Of a DNA stretch of 41,335 nucleotides, positions 8,373-16,600 are shown one piece after another. The notes under the pieces are model-generated. The model saw nothing but the letters and a program-made list of their open reading frames with translations, made no database searches and had not been told where the DNA came from. The stretch comes from an uncultured Planctomycetota bacterium (GTDB taxonomy: Bacteria; Planctomycetota; Planctomycetia; Pirellulales; Thermoguttaceae). A program made the translations under genes and the position numbers. Where the stretch lies: positions 1-41,335 of the forward strand of contig CACXSS010000003.1 of NCBI GenBank assembly GCA_902770245.1, read 5' to 3'. Position 1 is the first letter of the stretch, and every line of letters begins with the position of its first letter.

Positions 8373-9020
8373 TTAGTCATCAACGGATTGTCTATCCGCC
8401 AGCTTTTCAGCCAGCTTTTTCATTGCGGCATGAAGACGGCTTTTAACCGTTCCAACCGGAACGCGTAAAATATCTGCAGCGTCTTTATACTTCAGATCTT
8501 CAAAGTAAACCAGATAAACGGTTTCTTTCAGGATGGCTGGAAGTTCATCGACCGCAGCGCGAATCAGCTGAGCCTGTTCAGCGGTATCCATGGAAAACGA
8601 CGGATCTTTTTCTGCAGACTCTAAAATTTCCTGCAGCGAACCTGTGGATTCGTCGTCTCCTCCGTACGAGGCGTCCAAACTAACCGTCGTTTTACGATGG
8701 TTGCGGCGCTGATAGTCTATCGCCTGATTGGTTGCCACCGTGTACAGCCACGGCTTGAACTTTTTGGAGGGATCAAACTGATCGCTTTTGGAGTAGACCT
8801 GTAAAAAAGACGACTGGAACACGTCCTCAGCAATTTCTCGATTGCCTAAATATCGATAAAGATAGTTAAACAGAGGAGCTTCATACCGATGGATTAAAAC
8901 CTCAAATGCATGAGAATCGCCTTGAAAGTTGAACCTTTCAAGCAACTGCTCATCTGAAGCGTCTGAATAATAGAACGCTTCGGAAGGGCTTTTATCGGCT
9001 TTATTTACAAGTCCTGCCAT
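8373..9020 (-). CDS. ECF RNA polymerase sigma factor
   Basis: The 215-residue protein has sigma-70 region 2 (about 40-105, with LGNREIAEDVFQSSFLQVY and WLYTVATNQAIDYQRR) joined by a Ser/Asp-rich linker to region 4 (about 148-205, AADILRVPVGTVKSRLHAAMKKLAEKL). Regions 1 and 3 are missing, as in the extracytoplasmic-function group. It redirects RNA polymerase to a stress or envelope regulon. The anti-sigma-like membrane protein follows on the same strand. The upstream gap (9021-9154) is AT-rich and has an inverted repeat TTGACA-N9-TGTCAA (9138-9158) at its far end. This could be a -35 region or operator, but no clear matching -10 is seen. Confidence 0.93.
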   Translation of the reverse strand: MAGLVNKADKSPSEAFYYSDASDEQLLERFNFQGDSHAFEVLIHRYEAPLFNYLYRYLGNREIAEDVFQSSFLQVYSKSDQFDPSKKFKPWLYTVATNQAIDYQRRNHRKTTVSLDASYGGDDESTGSLQEILESAEKDPSFSMDTAEQAQLIRAAVDELPAILKETVYLVYFEDLKYKDAADILRVPVGTVKSRLHAAMKKLAEKLADRQSVDD

Positions 9021-9154
9021 TTATACGCTATAAAATGAAAAATGTTTGATTTAATGTTTTACGATTTTATAAAAAATACGCGAAAAATCAAATCTGCAAA
9101 CGAACAGACCTTGGCTAAGCGTTTTTAACCAAAGTATTTGACAAAATAAACCTG

Positions 9155-9553
9155 TCAATCTCTTTTCAGGTAAAAGCCGCGCTCTGCTATGATTTCTTCC
9201 CCCGAAACGAGGGTCAATCGAACGCGAACCAACCAGCGAATTTTGATAATCTGTCCTTCGTAACTTAACGGAGCTAACGGTAAAACCGTTTCGATTTTAC
9301 CAGGATTATGCGGGTTAATCCAGTCTTCTCTTTGCCGAGAAAGAATATGATAGTCAATAACTGTCATATCTTCGTCGCCTTTGCCTTCCGTATGCCACAA
9401 AACAGACAGCTCCACAGAATTGATCTGATCGGTTTTCACGTCCAGAATTCTGTAAGAGCCTGTTACACAGTCCCCCGGATGGTAAATATAATCTTTACTA
9501 TCCAGAAAAATGTTGATTTGAGGCGTCAGCGCTGGGCTGGTTATTTCGGACAT
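9155..9553 (-). CDS. Small arrestin-like beta-sandwich protein
   Basis: The 132-residue cytoplasmic protein has no signal or TM segment. Residues 12-40 (INIFLDSKDYIYHPGDCVTG) followed by alternating beta strands (INSVELSVLWHTEG, IKIRWLVRVRLTL) and a C-terminal strand resemble an arrestin-N-like or Spo0M-like beta-sandwich, but the match is by eye only. It starts 59 nt after the glyA stop, so cotranscription with glyA is possible. Seven-bp repeats and a GC hairpin lie in the gap. Its role is unknown. Confidence 0.6.
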   Translation of the reverse strand: MSEITSPALTPQINIFLDSKDYIYHPGDCVTGSYRILDVKTDQINSVELSVLWHTEGKGDEDMTVIDYHILSRQREDWINPHNPGKIETVLPLAPLSYEGQIIKIRWLVRVRLTLVSGEEIIAERGFYLKRD

Positions 9554-9567
9554 TTGGAATCAGGCAA

Positions 9568-9590
9568 GCCGGGGTGCGTTAGCCCCCGGA
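9568..9590. repeat. GC-rich hairpin in the glyA-arrestin gap
   Basis: CCGGGG (9569-9574) pairs with CCCCGG (9584-9589) around a TGCGTTAGC loop. Similar CCGGGGGC-type palindromes are common between genes of planctomycetes. There is no T-run on either side, so a plain intrinsic terminator is unlikely. It lies between the glyA stop and the ATG of the downstream gene. Confidence 0.55.
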
Positions 9591-9591
9591 A

Positions 9592-9612
9592 AATTGCAAA
9601 TTACGAATTGCT
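9592..9612. repeat. Heptanucleotide micro-array, 3 units of AATTACG type
   Basis: AATTGCA, AATTACG and AATTGCT are three exact 7-bp steps. The array ends on the base before the glyA stop codon (TCA at 9613-9615 on this strand), so it begins immediately after the coding region. Tandem AATTACG-like heptamers are known from cyanobacterial intergenic regions. Confidence 0.65.
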
Positions 9613-10917
9613 TCATTCCTCACACAATCCGGGAACCTTGAACTGCTTGCAGTACTCGGCAACTTCGCCGCGAATCTGCGCTGAAACGGCTGAGGCGTTC
9701 GGCATCGCGCGAACGATTCTGACGATCCAGCTGGCGACCTGTTCCATGTCGTTTTCTTTCATGCCCATGGTCGTCAAAGCGCCTGTTCCCATACGGACGC
9801 CGCTGGTAACGGCGGGTTTGCGCTGATCGCCGGGAACCATATTGAAGTTGGCGATAATACCCGCTTTAGCGAGGGCGTCAGACATGTCTTTGCCGGTAAA
9901 CTCTTCCTTGCGGAAGTCGAGCAGCAGCATGTGGGTGTCCGTTCCGCCGGTGGCGAGGTTGATTCCCTCTTTAACCAGACATTCGCCCAAATGCCGCGCG
10001 TTTTTGATAACCTGAGCAGCGTAGTCTTTGAATTCCGGCTTGAGCGCTTCGCCAAAGGCGACTGCCATGGCGGCAATAACGTTTTCGTGAGGTCCGCCCT
10101 GCAATCCGGGGAAGACGGCGCGGTCAATACGTTTGGCAAGATTGAACTTGCTTTCCGGATAGTATTTTTCCTGATAGCGGTCGGCTTCCTTGCAAAGAAT
10201 GAACCCGCTTCGAGGACCGCGCATCATTTTGTGAGTTGTGCTTGTTACAATGTCACAGTACGGAACCGGGGAAGGCAGCGCGCCGCCGGCAATCAAACCG
10301 GAAATGTGAGCGATGTCTGCAACAAGGTAGGCGTCGACTTCAGCCGCGATTTCAGCAAACTTTGCGTAGTCAATGCGTCGTGGATAAGCCGTCGCGCCGC
10401 ACCAAATCATTCTCGGGCGTTCCGCCTTGGCGATTTCACGAATCTGGTCGTAGTCCAGCAAACCGGTTTCCGGAGACGGTCCGAACGGAACTTGCGTATA
10501 ATCCATGCCGGAGAAGTTGACTTTCCAGCCGTGAGTGAGGTGTCCGCCCAGGTTGACGGGCATGCCCATTACCTTTTCAGCGCCTGCCATGACAGCGCGG
10601 TAAACCGCCGAGTTCGCCGGGGAACCGGACAGCGGCTGAACGTTAGCGTGTTCCGCTCCGAAGACCTGCTTCAGACGATTGATGCAAAGGGTTTCGACTT
10701 CGTCGATAACTTCGTTGCCTTCGTAATAACGGGCGGCGGGATAGCCTTCGGCGTATTTATTGGTCAGAGACGAGCCAGTCGCTTCCAGAACGCTGTACGA
10801 TGCGTAATTTTCAGACGCAATCATTTTGAGCGTTGAGGCTTCATAAGCCGCTTGTTTCTGAATCAGGGCGTAAATCTCGGGGTCTTGTTCTTTCAGGTGT
10901 GGATAACGTTCGGACAT
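9613..10917 (-). CDS. glyA: Serine hydroxymethyltransferase (GlyA)
   Basis: This PLP enzyme interconverts serine and glycine while loading tetrahydrofolate with a one-carbon unit, which feeds purine, thymidylate and methionine synthesis. The 434 residues match the family length. The N-terminal MIASENYAS, SGSPANSAVY and GGHLTHG motifs are present. The PLP lysine is K230 in VTSTTHKMMRGPRSG, and DIAHISGLIAGG precedes it. No Shine-Dalgarno is visible. A well-formed promoter lies about 80 bp upstream. The arrestin-like gene follows after 59 nt. Confidence 0.98.
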   Translation of the reverse strand: MSERYPHLKEQDPEIYALIQKQAAYEASTLKMIASENYASYSVLEATGSSLTNKYAEGYPAARYYEGNEVIDEVETLCINRLKQVFGAEHANVQPLSGSPANSAVYRAVMAGAEKVMGMPVNLGGHLTHGWKVNFSGMDYTQVPFGPSPETGLLDYDQIREIAKAERPRMIWCGATAYPRRIDYAKFAEIAAEVDAYLVADIAHISGLIAGGALPSPVPYCDIVTSTTHKMMRGPRSGFILCKEADRYQEKYYPESKFNLAKRIDRAVFPGLQGGPHENVIAAMAVAFGEALKPEFKDYAAQVIKNARHLGECLVKEGINLATGGTDTHMLLLDFRKEEFTGKDMSDALAKAGIIANFNMVPGDQRKPAVTSGVRMGTGALTTMGMKENDMEQVASWIVRIVRAMPNASAVSAQIRGEVAEYCKQFKVPGLCEE

Positions 10918-10996
10918 GGTGAATAGGTTGTGGGTTAATGCTTAAGTAGTTCAAGGAATAGGGAATAATCCGCGCTCCCTGTTCTTTATATTATAT

Positions 10997-11024
10997 ATTA
11001 TACACAACGTTTGAATCAAGACAA
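10997..11024 (-). promoter_or_regulatory. Promoter of glyA
   Basis: On the minus strand TTGTCT (11024-11019), a 16-bp spacer and TATAAT (11002-10997) fit sigma-70. A second overlapping TATAAT a few bases further downstream could pair with TTGATT at 18 bp. The predicted leader is about 70 nt. Confidence 0.55.
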
Positions 11025-11194
11025 GGGGATAGGGAAAGATTAATTCGCAAAGGGGGGACGCTCAAATTTTGGAGGGCAAGATTTAATGGCAGACGCGATA
11101 GCGTTCCGCTAGAACTGCGTAGCAGTTCAATGTTTCTAGCCGTGGGTGAAACCCACGGACAAAAAGATACAAAAAATAAAAACATCGACAAATA

Positions 11195-11245
11195 CTCTTT
11201 TTCTTCCCTCCTGCGCCTTTGGGCGCTGGGGGGGAAGAAAAAGAG
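11195..11245. repeat. Long perfect-arm hairpin
   Basis: A 14-bp arm CTCTTTTTCTTCCC (11195-11208) is perfectly complementary to GGGAAGAAAAAGAG (11232-11245). Inside it, GCGCC pairs with GGCGC around a short TTTG loop, so almost the whole 51 bp folds into one stem. It is palindromic enough to form in RNA from either strand and lies inside the hairpin-rich gap, not directly after a gene. Confidence 0.8.
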
Positions 11246-11483
11246 GTTGATTCGATTAGGATGGCTTTTTAGAGAGGGCTTCGCCGTCCGCAGACTAAAG
11301 TCGATGGTTATAGAAATAGCGTCCCGACAAGGTCGGTTCCTGATTGGACATCGGTAACGCCGAAACCGACTTTTCCGGAGGCATATACTCGTCCTATCCC
11401 CGTGCGGGTTCGCACCTTCGAGACGCGATTCTATATCAATCTCACCCATATAAAAAAAAAAAAAATGGGCGTCCCCTTCGCAA

Positions 11484-11504
11484 GGCGTAAATCGCAATTA
11501 CGCC
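11484..11504 (-). terminator. Possible terminator after the nucleoside phosphorylase gene
   Basis: GGCGTAA (11484-11490) and TTACGCC (11498-11504) form a 7-bp stem 39 nt after the PNP stop. On the minus strand a T14 tract (11465-11452) follows about 20 nt later, flanked by CCCAT/ATGGG. The distance between stem and T-run is longer than usual, so the assignment is tentative. Confidence 0.35.
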
Positions 11505-11543
11505 CTGCTCCAGAACAAATCAAGAGGGGAGGTACGCTATTTT

Positions 11544-12374
11544 CTAGGCGTTCGCCTGACGTTTGAGAACTTCCAGAACAATATGCGCCAGTTTGGGAGC
11601 TGCAGCGTTTGCCGTTTCGACAATCTCTTCAATATTAACCGGCTTGAGAGCGTCTGCCAGCCCCATGTCTGTAATTACGACCAACCCCAACACTTTCATG
11701 CCGGAATGGACGGCAACAATAACCTCGGGAACCGTTGACATGCCGACAACGTCCGCGCCGATGGCTTTAAGGAATCGATATTCAGCGCGAGTTTCCAGAC
11801 ACGGACCGGAAAGTGCAACGTAAACGCCGCGATGAGCGGTAATTCCGCCGTCAAGCGCAATTTGTAACGCTTCAGAAACGAGTTCCTGATTGTACGGTTC
11901 CACCATGTCCGGCCAACGGGGACCAAGCGCATCGTCGTTGACGCCAATAAGCGGATTGCTTCCCATAAGGTTAATGTGGTCGTCAACAACGATGATGTCT
12001 CCGCGGCGATGCATTGGATTCAGTCCGCCGGCGGCTGCGGAAACGATAAGAGTTTCTGCCCCAAGCGCTTTCATAACGCGAACGGGAAACGTTATCTGCT
12101 GCATGGAATAGCCTTCATAATAATGAAAACGGCCTTCCATGGCGACAACGTCCATGCCGTTGATTTTACCGCAGATGAGTTTGCCAGCGTGAAGATCAAC
12201 CGTTGACGTTGGGAAATGCGGGATGTCTTCGTAATCAATAACCGCTTCCTGGACGATGTTTTCGGCAACGCCGCCAAGCCCGGTGCCGAGAATAACGCCA
12301 ACTTTCGGCGAACCTGCCCAACGAGTTCGGATAAACTCAATCGCTTCGTTTACTTCCTGTTTAATATGCAGCAT
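11544..12374 (-). CDS. Purine nucleoside phosphorylase, trimeric class
   Basis: The enzyme cleaves purine nucleosides with phosphate to a free base and (deoxy)ribose-1-phosphate. The 276 residues fit the trimeric (low-molecular-mass) PNP/MTAP family. GVILGTGLGG (26-35) binds phosphate, GRFHYYEGY (81-89) follows, SAAAGGLNP (112-120) and DHINLMGSNPL are signatures, and E194 in CLETRAE and M212 in GMSTVPEV match the purine and ribose site. The position of human PNP Asn243 appears to be Asp here (D236 in VVITDMG), a change that favours 6-amino purines in that enzyme. Substrate could therefore be adenosine or methylthioadenosine rather than inosine/guanosine. It lies downstream of the acidic protein gene, with two hairpins between them. 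Confidence 0.93.
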   Translation of the reverse strand: MLHIKQEVNEAIEFIRTRWAGSPKVGVILGTGLGGVAENIVQEAVIDYEDIPHFPTSTVDLHAGKLICGKINGMDVVAMEGRFHYYEGYSMQQITFPVRVMKALGAETLIVSAAAGGLNPMHRRGDIIVVDDHINLMGSNPLIGVNDDALGPRWPDMVEPYNQELVSEALQIALDGGITAHRGVYVALSGPCLETRAEYRFLKAIGADVVGMSTVPEVIVAVHSGMKVLGLVVITDMGLADALKPVNIEEIVETANAAAPKLAHIVLEVLKRQANA

Positions 12375-12424
12375 TTGGAAAAAATAAGACCTGTTAGGGT
12401 TATTAAAGGAATGGAACGTAAAAC

Positions 12425-12448
12425 AAGAACGGCATAGCCGCCGTTCTT
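12425..12448 (-). terminator. Terminator after the acidic protein gene
   Basis: AAGAACGGC (12425-12433) pairs with GCCGTTCTT (12440-12448) around a 6-nt loop. On the minus strand the stem is followed by GTTTT. A second small hairpin, ACCGC/GCGGT (12462-12476), lies between it and the stop codon at 12488. Confidence 0.6.
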
Positions 12449-12487
12449 TTGTAAATTACTGACCGCAAAGCGCGGTTATTTTGTTTC

Positions 12488-12988
12488 TCAATAATCTTCG
12501 TCATCGTATCGATCGTCGTCGATAAGATTTTCTTCGTATTCAGTCGGGTCTTCTTCGAGCATTTCGTCGTCTTCCGGGAGGTCGTCAACAACGCCATTTC
12601 GAAGGAGGTTGCTTTCTGTTTTTTTCTCCGATTTTTTCTCGGTTTTTTTGGCGGCTTTCTTTTCAGACTTTTTGTCGCCGCGCTTTTTGTCGAGTTTCAT
12701 GCCAGTCGGATTGAGAAGATCAGCCTCGTCTTCTTCGTCTCGAACGTATGGAGTGGTCTCTTCCGGCTCTTCCTCTTCGTCGTCAACCAAAAATTGACCA
12801 AAGCGCTCCAGCTGAGTAGCTTCGTCCAAATCTTCGTCATCGTCGTCGCGATTGAAATCGGCGTTGTTGAAATCTTCGTCGAAATCCTCTTCAAAAGTGT
12901 CGTCGAAATCTTCATCGAATTCGTCGTCAAAGTCTTCGTCGTACTCGTCGTAGTTCCGGAAACTGCCAGTAATGTTATTATTGTTCAT
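12488..12988 (-). CDS. Highly acidic low-complexity protein
   Basis: The likely start is the ATG at 12988 (MNNNNITGSF), giving 166 residues; an open frame continues upstream to 13084 but reads as non-coding. The protein is a block copolymer: an Asp/Glu-rich N-terminus of about 70 residues with repeated DEDFDDEF-like units, another acidic stretch, a short Lys-rich block (KKRGDKKSEKKAAKKTEKK) and a final acidic block. It is almost certainly disordered. The charge pattern recalls the acidic tail of the RNA polymerase delta subunit or other polyanionic RNA/protein-binding tails, but no fold supports that. No Shine-Dalgarno is visible. A terminator follows. Confidence 0.65.
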   Translation of the reverse strand: MNNNNITGSFRNYDEYDEDFDDEFDEDFDDTFEEDFDEDFNNADFNRDDDDEDLDEATQLERFGQFLVDDEEEEPEETTPYVRDEEDEADLLNPTGMKLDKKRGDKKSEKKAAKKTEKKSEKKTESNLLRNGVVDDLPEDDEMLEEDPTEYEENLIDDDRYDDEDY

Positions 12989-13619
12989 GGATAATAATAA
13001 AATGGTGAATAATAAGTGGTATGGGAAGCTGAAACATTCGAACGCGATAGTATTACAGAGAAACCATAAAAATTCCCCTGACATCGCAATTCACTCCCAG
13101 TCCTCAATATTTTACTCTATTGTAGCTTAAAGCGTTCTACTTGCAACAACTTTTTAAAAATTTTTTGGTAAAAAAGTCGATATTTTCTATCTATTCAGCA
13201 AAATATTGGAAAGATGCACATTACAAAGTTTCGTTATCTTTCCTAAATTACGCTACTCTCTATTATCGGGTTGAATTATTGCTATTCGCGCTTGGGAGGA
13301 TAATGCTCTATTATAATGAGAAACAGCGAAAAAACTGCGATGACTGGCAAGACAGCTTCTTTTCTAATTCTCATTATAATATTGTATCATTTTTCAAAAA
13401 ATTTGGCGCTACTGCTGGACTTTTTTATAAAAAAGCGCTACAATAAATATAATGTATAAGGGGATGTTCCAAATCCAGCTATACAGGAAGAGATTGAACT
13501 TCGTTCAGTATTTCTTCTTGAGATCTGAATAGTTTGTTCTTTCCCTGATTGTTTTTCGTATTAATTATATATATCGATTATTACTATAGATTTTTACTCG
13601 CTTTAACAACGCGTTTGAT
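12989..13619. other. AT-rich divergent gap between the acidic protein and TPR genes
   Basis: This 631-bp stretch separates divergent genes and must hold both promoters. It is markedly AT-rich. Visible structure is a 14-bp perfect inverted repeat (13309-13322 and 13368-13381), each arm containing TATAAT. A 101-residue open frame (13141-13446) has a composition typical of random AT-rich DNA and is not called. No tRNA or other RNA gene is recognisable. Confidence 0.6.
13309..13381. repeat. 14-bp inverted repeat with outward/inward TATAAT arms
   Basis: TATTATAATGAGAA (13309-13322) is perfectly inverted at 13368-13381, with 45 bp between the arms. Each arm contains a -10-like TATAAT, one on each strand, but no -35 box at normal distance is evident. 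It could be a regulator binding site, a structured RNA or a pair of promoters. Confidence 0.5.
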
Positions 13620-16600
13620 ATGAGATATTTGCCTTTTTTGTTTCTGATACTGACCTCAGTTGCGTTTGCTGCAGACGACGCGTCTGATAAACAGTCTACA
13701 CAGTACAGTCAGGAACGTCAATTCAATGTAGCTCAAAAGACCCAGATTGATGGTTTATACGATAACGCTTTGAAACTTTGGAACGAGTTTCTGGAAAAGT
13801 ATCCCAAGTCAAACCTGGCTCTTGAAGCAAAATACAATCGCGGTTTGTGTTCATACGAGCTTCAAAAATATGAAGACGCCAAACGGGACCTGGATGAAGT
13901 TCTCAATTCTGGAAATAAAAATATCAAAAAAGCAGAGGCGCTGCTGTTCAGCGGTCTCAGCGCGCAGCGTCTGTCAGAAAAGAACCCCGCTATGGTTCAA
14001 GAGGCAAAGAACCGACTGGAGGCGCTGCTTAAAGAGTTTCCGAATTCTGAATATAATCTTTTTGCGAAGTTCAATCTGGCAAAGACGTACGAGCTGTTGA
14101 AAAAACCAGCCGACGCCCAAAAACTGTATGTAGAAATTTGGCAAAAGTCGCCCAAAAGCGAATACGCCCCGGACGCCTATTTACAGACAGGCTATATTTT
14201 ACTCAATCAAAAATCGTATAGTCAGTGCGCGCGTTTGGCAATGGAGTTCTCCAAAAGATGGAACATTCAGCCTGAAATTTATACCGCGGCGGTTCTGGCG
14301 GGCGACGCCTTATACAGTTCCGGAGATTTCGAGCAGGCGGAAAAGCAGTACGCTTTTGCAAGCGACCCGACAGCAAAAGGAATTGACAAGTTCGACCAGG
14401 CGGACTACGCCTTGTACAATCGCGGGGCGTGTTTGTTACAGCTTCGAAATTACGAAAAAGCGGCACAGATGTTTTCCGACGTTATAACCCGATTCCCGAA
14501 ATCCAAATACATTCCAGCAGCAACCCTCGCCTGCGGCGACGCGAACTGGAAAAGCCAAAATGTTCAGAAGGCGAAAGATTATTTACTCAAAGCCGCCAAA
14601 TTTGAAGAATACTCTCCAAAAGCAAACTTAATTTTAGCAGAAGTCTATTTCAAGGAAAATGACATTAACAATGCGCTAAAGCGAATTGACATGACGCCGG
14701 AATCCCAGTTTAAATGTCTGCCGACAGAACCAGAAGCGCAGCAAACCGCGGTGCGTCAAGCCTGCGTATTGCGCGTCAACATTTTAAGCCGGTCAGACGA
14801 TCCCAAACGGCTTCAAACCTGCGTTAAATTATGTGACAGAATCGCGCTTCAGTGGTCAGACTCGCCATCCGCTCCGTGGGCAACTTTGTTAGCGGCGCAA
14901 ATTGAGTTTTTGCTTCACAATTACGACAACGCCATCAGTTTGTGCCATAAAATTCAAACTCAATGGAAAGATTCTTTACAGAAACTGGAATCGCAAATTC
15001 TGGAAGCCTGTTGTCTGGTTCAAAACCAAAAGTATAAAGAAGCAGGCAATCTGTATTATTCGCTGTATAAAAACAATCCGAATGACGATCGCCGTTTTGA
15101 ATGGCTCATTTTGACATGTAAAATGCTCGAAATGTTTCAGCAGTACGACGTCATTTACAAAATCCTTCCCAAAGAAATTCCCAATATTCAATCAAACGAT
15201 CTCCGTCCTGAAGCCCTGTATCTTTCAGGAAAAGCCGCCTGCGAACTCAACAAGCTGGACTACGCGCTGAAAGTTGTTCAATTTTGTCAGGATAAACACC
15301 CGGACTATCCTGATATGGACAAAGTTCTTTTTACAAAGGGCGTTATTTATGAAAAGCAAGGCAATAACGGGAAAGCGTTGGAGACGTTCCAGAAAATATT
15401 GGACGACTACCCTGATTCGCCCGTTAAGCAGGGAGCGGTTTCCTATATGACTCAGCTTTATCGGGTTTTAGGAAACTTCAAAGCCGCTCTGGAACAGGCG
15501 GATACGATTATCGCTCAAGACAAAGAATCTCAATACCGTCCAGCAGCGGTTATTGATTCCATGTACATTCTGGTTCAAAACAGCATGTGGGAACAAGCTC
15601 TCAAGCGCGGCGACCTGTTTATCGAAGATTATCCCCAGCACGACAGCGTTGTAGAAGCGTATCGGCTTCGAGCGTTATGCAAATACAATCTCAACAAATT
15701 CGCCGACGCTTCTGCCGATTGCCGCAAGGGGCTTGAAATCGCAAAACAAATGGATCAGATGGATAAATGGGAGCTTTCCCTGCGTCAGCTTGAAGTTTCG
15801 TCTTTGTCACAGCAGGACAACAAAATTGACGAAACGCAAAAAGCGTTCGCAGCGTTTATGGACGCCAAAAAACGTCTCGATAAAACGATTGCCAATGAAG
15901 ATTCTGTCATCTTCCTTTACGCCAACGCGCTGTTTAAAGCCGATAAAAAAGAGGAAGCGTATCAACAGTATAAATACATTTTCGATAACTATAAAGCGTC
16001 TCCATATCGTTTTGAAAGCGCTTTTTCATTAGGACAGGCGGAAGCAAATGCCAAATCGTACGTCAAAGCTAAAGAGTTTTTGACTTTTGCAGTCAACGGT
16101 TCAGACTCCTCCGCGGCTATAAAGTCGGCGCATAAACTGGGCTGGATTTCCTACAACCAGGAATCGTACGAAGACGCCTTAAAATGGTTTAATCGAGCTG
16201 TCGAGATTAATGACGCCTCAAAAGGTTCGCAGTTGCCAGCCATTGCAGATATTGTTCTGGATTCCCGATTAATGGCGGCAGACTGCTTGTACTGGCAAAA
16301 GAAATTTGCTGAAGCGTTAACTCAATATAAATCGCTGCCTGAGCTGCCAGTTCAGCGTCAGGCGATGGCGACCATTCGCGCTGCGCAATGTGCAATTGAA
16401 ACCGGCGATTTCAATTTGGCAGCCAAACTCATTGACAAAGTTCTCGACGCTAACAACGTCATAGTTCCGGAATTGGCTCCGACGTCTAAAAAATGGGAGC
16501 CTGCCATGCAGCATTTGCGAGCCAAGATATGGTTCAAGACGGATAAACAAGAACAGTCCGAAAAGCTGTTTGAACAAATCGTCAAGGAAAACGCCGATGT

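Larger units (their letters stand above)
10918..11543. other. Gene-free hairpin-rich gap between PNP and glyA
   Basis: This 626-bp stretch has no gene I believe. Near glyA are its promoter and a short heptamer remnant (GGAATA GGGAATA, 10955-10967). The rest is a mosaic of palindromes: GAACTGC-gta-GCAGTTC (11112-11128), CCGTGGGT-gaa-ACCCACGG (11140-11158), a long hairpin (11195-11245), CCGAC-aag-GTCGG (11324-11336), GTGCG-ggtt-CGCAC (11402-11415), an A14 run inside CCCAT/ATGGG (11445-11469), and GGCGTAA/TTACGCC (11484-11504). The minus strand can be read as a 168-residue ORF, but it is low-quality and made of these palindromes. Confidence 0.75.

Noticed and set aside
10991-11497. 168-residue open frame in the hairpin-rich gap
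   Set aside because: It reads through palindromes and homopolymers, has no start signal, and its Arg/Ser/Phe composition is typical of translated repeats.
13141-13446. 101-residue open frame upstream of the TPR gene
   Set aside because: AT-rich, Lys/Phe/Tyr-heavy composition, no ribosome binding site, and it spans an inverted repeat in a promoter gap.
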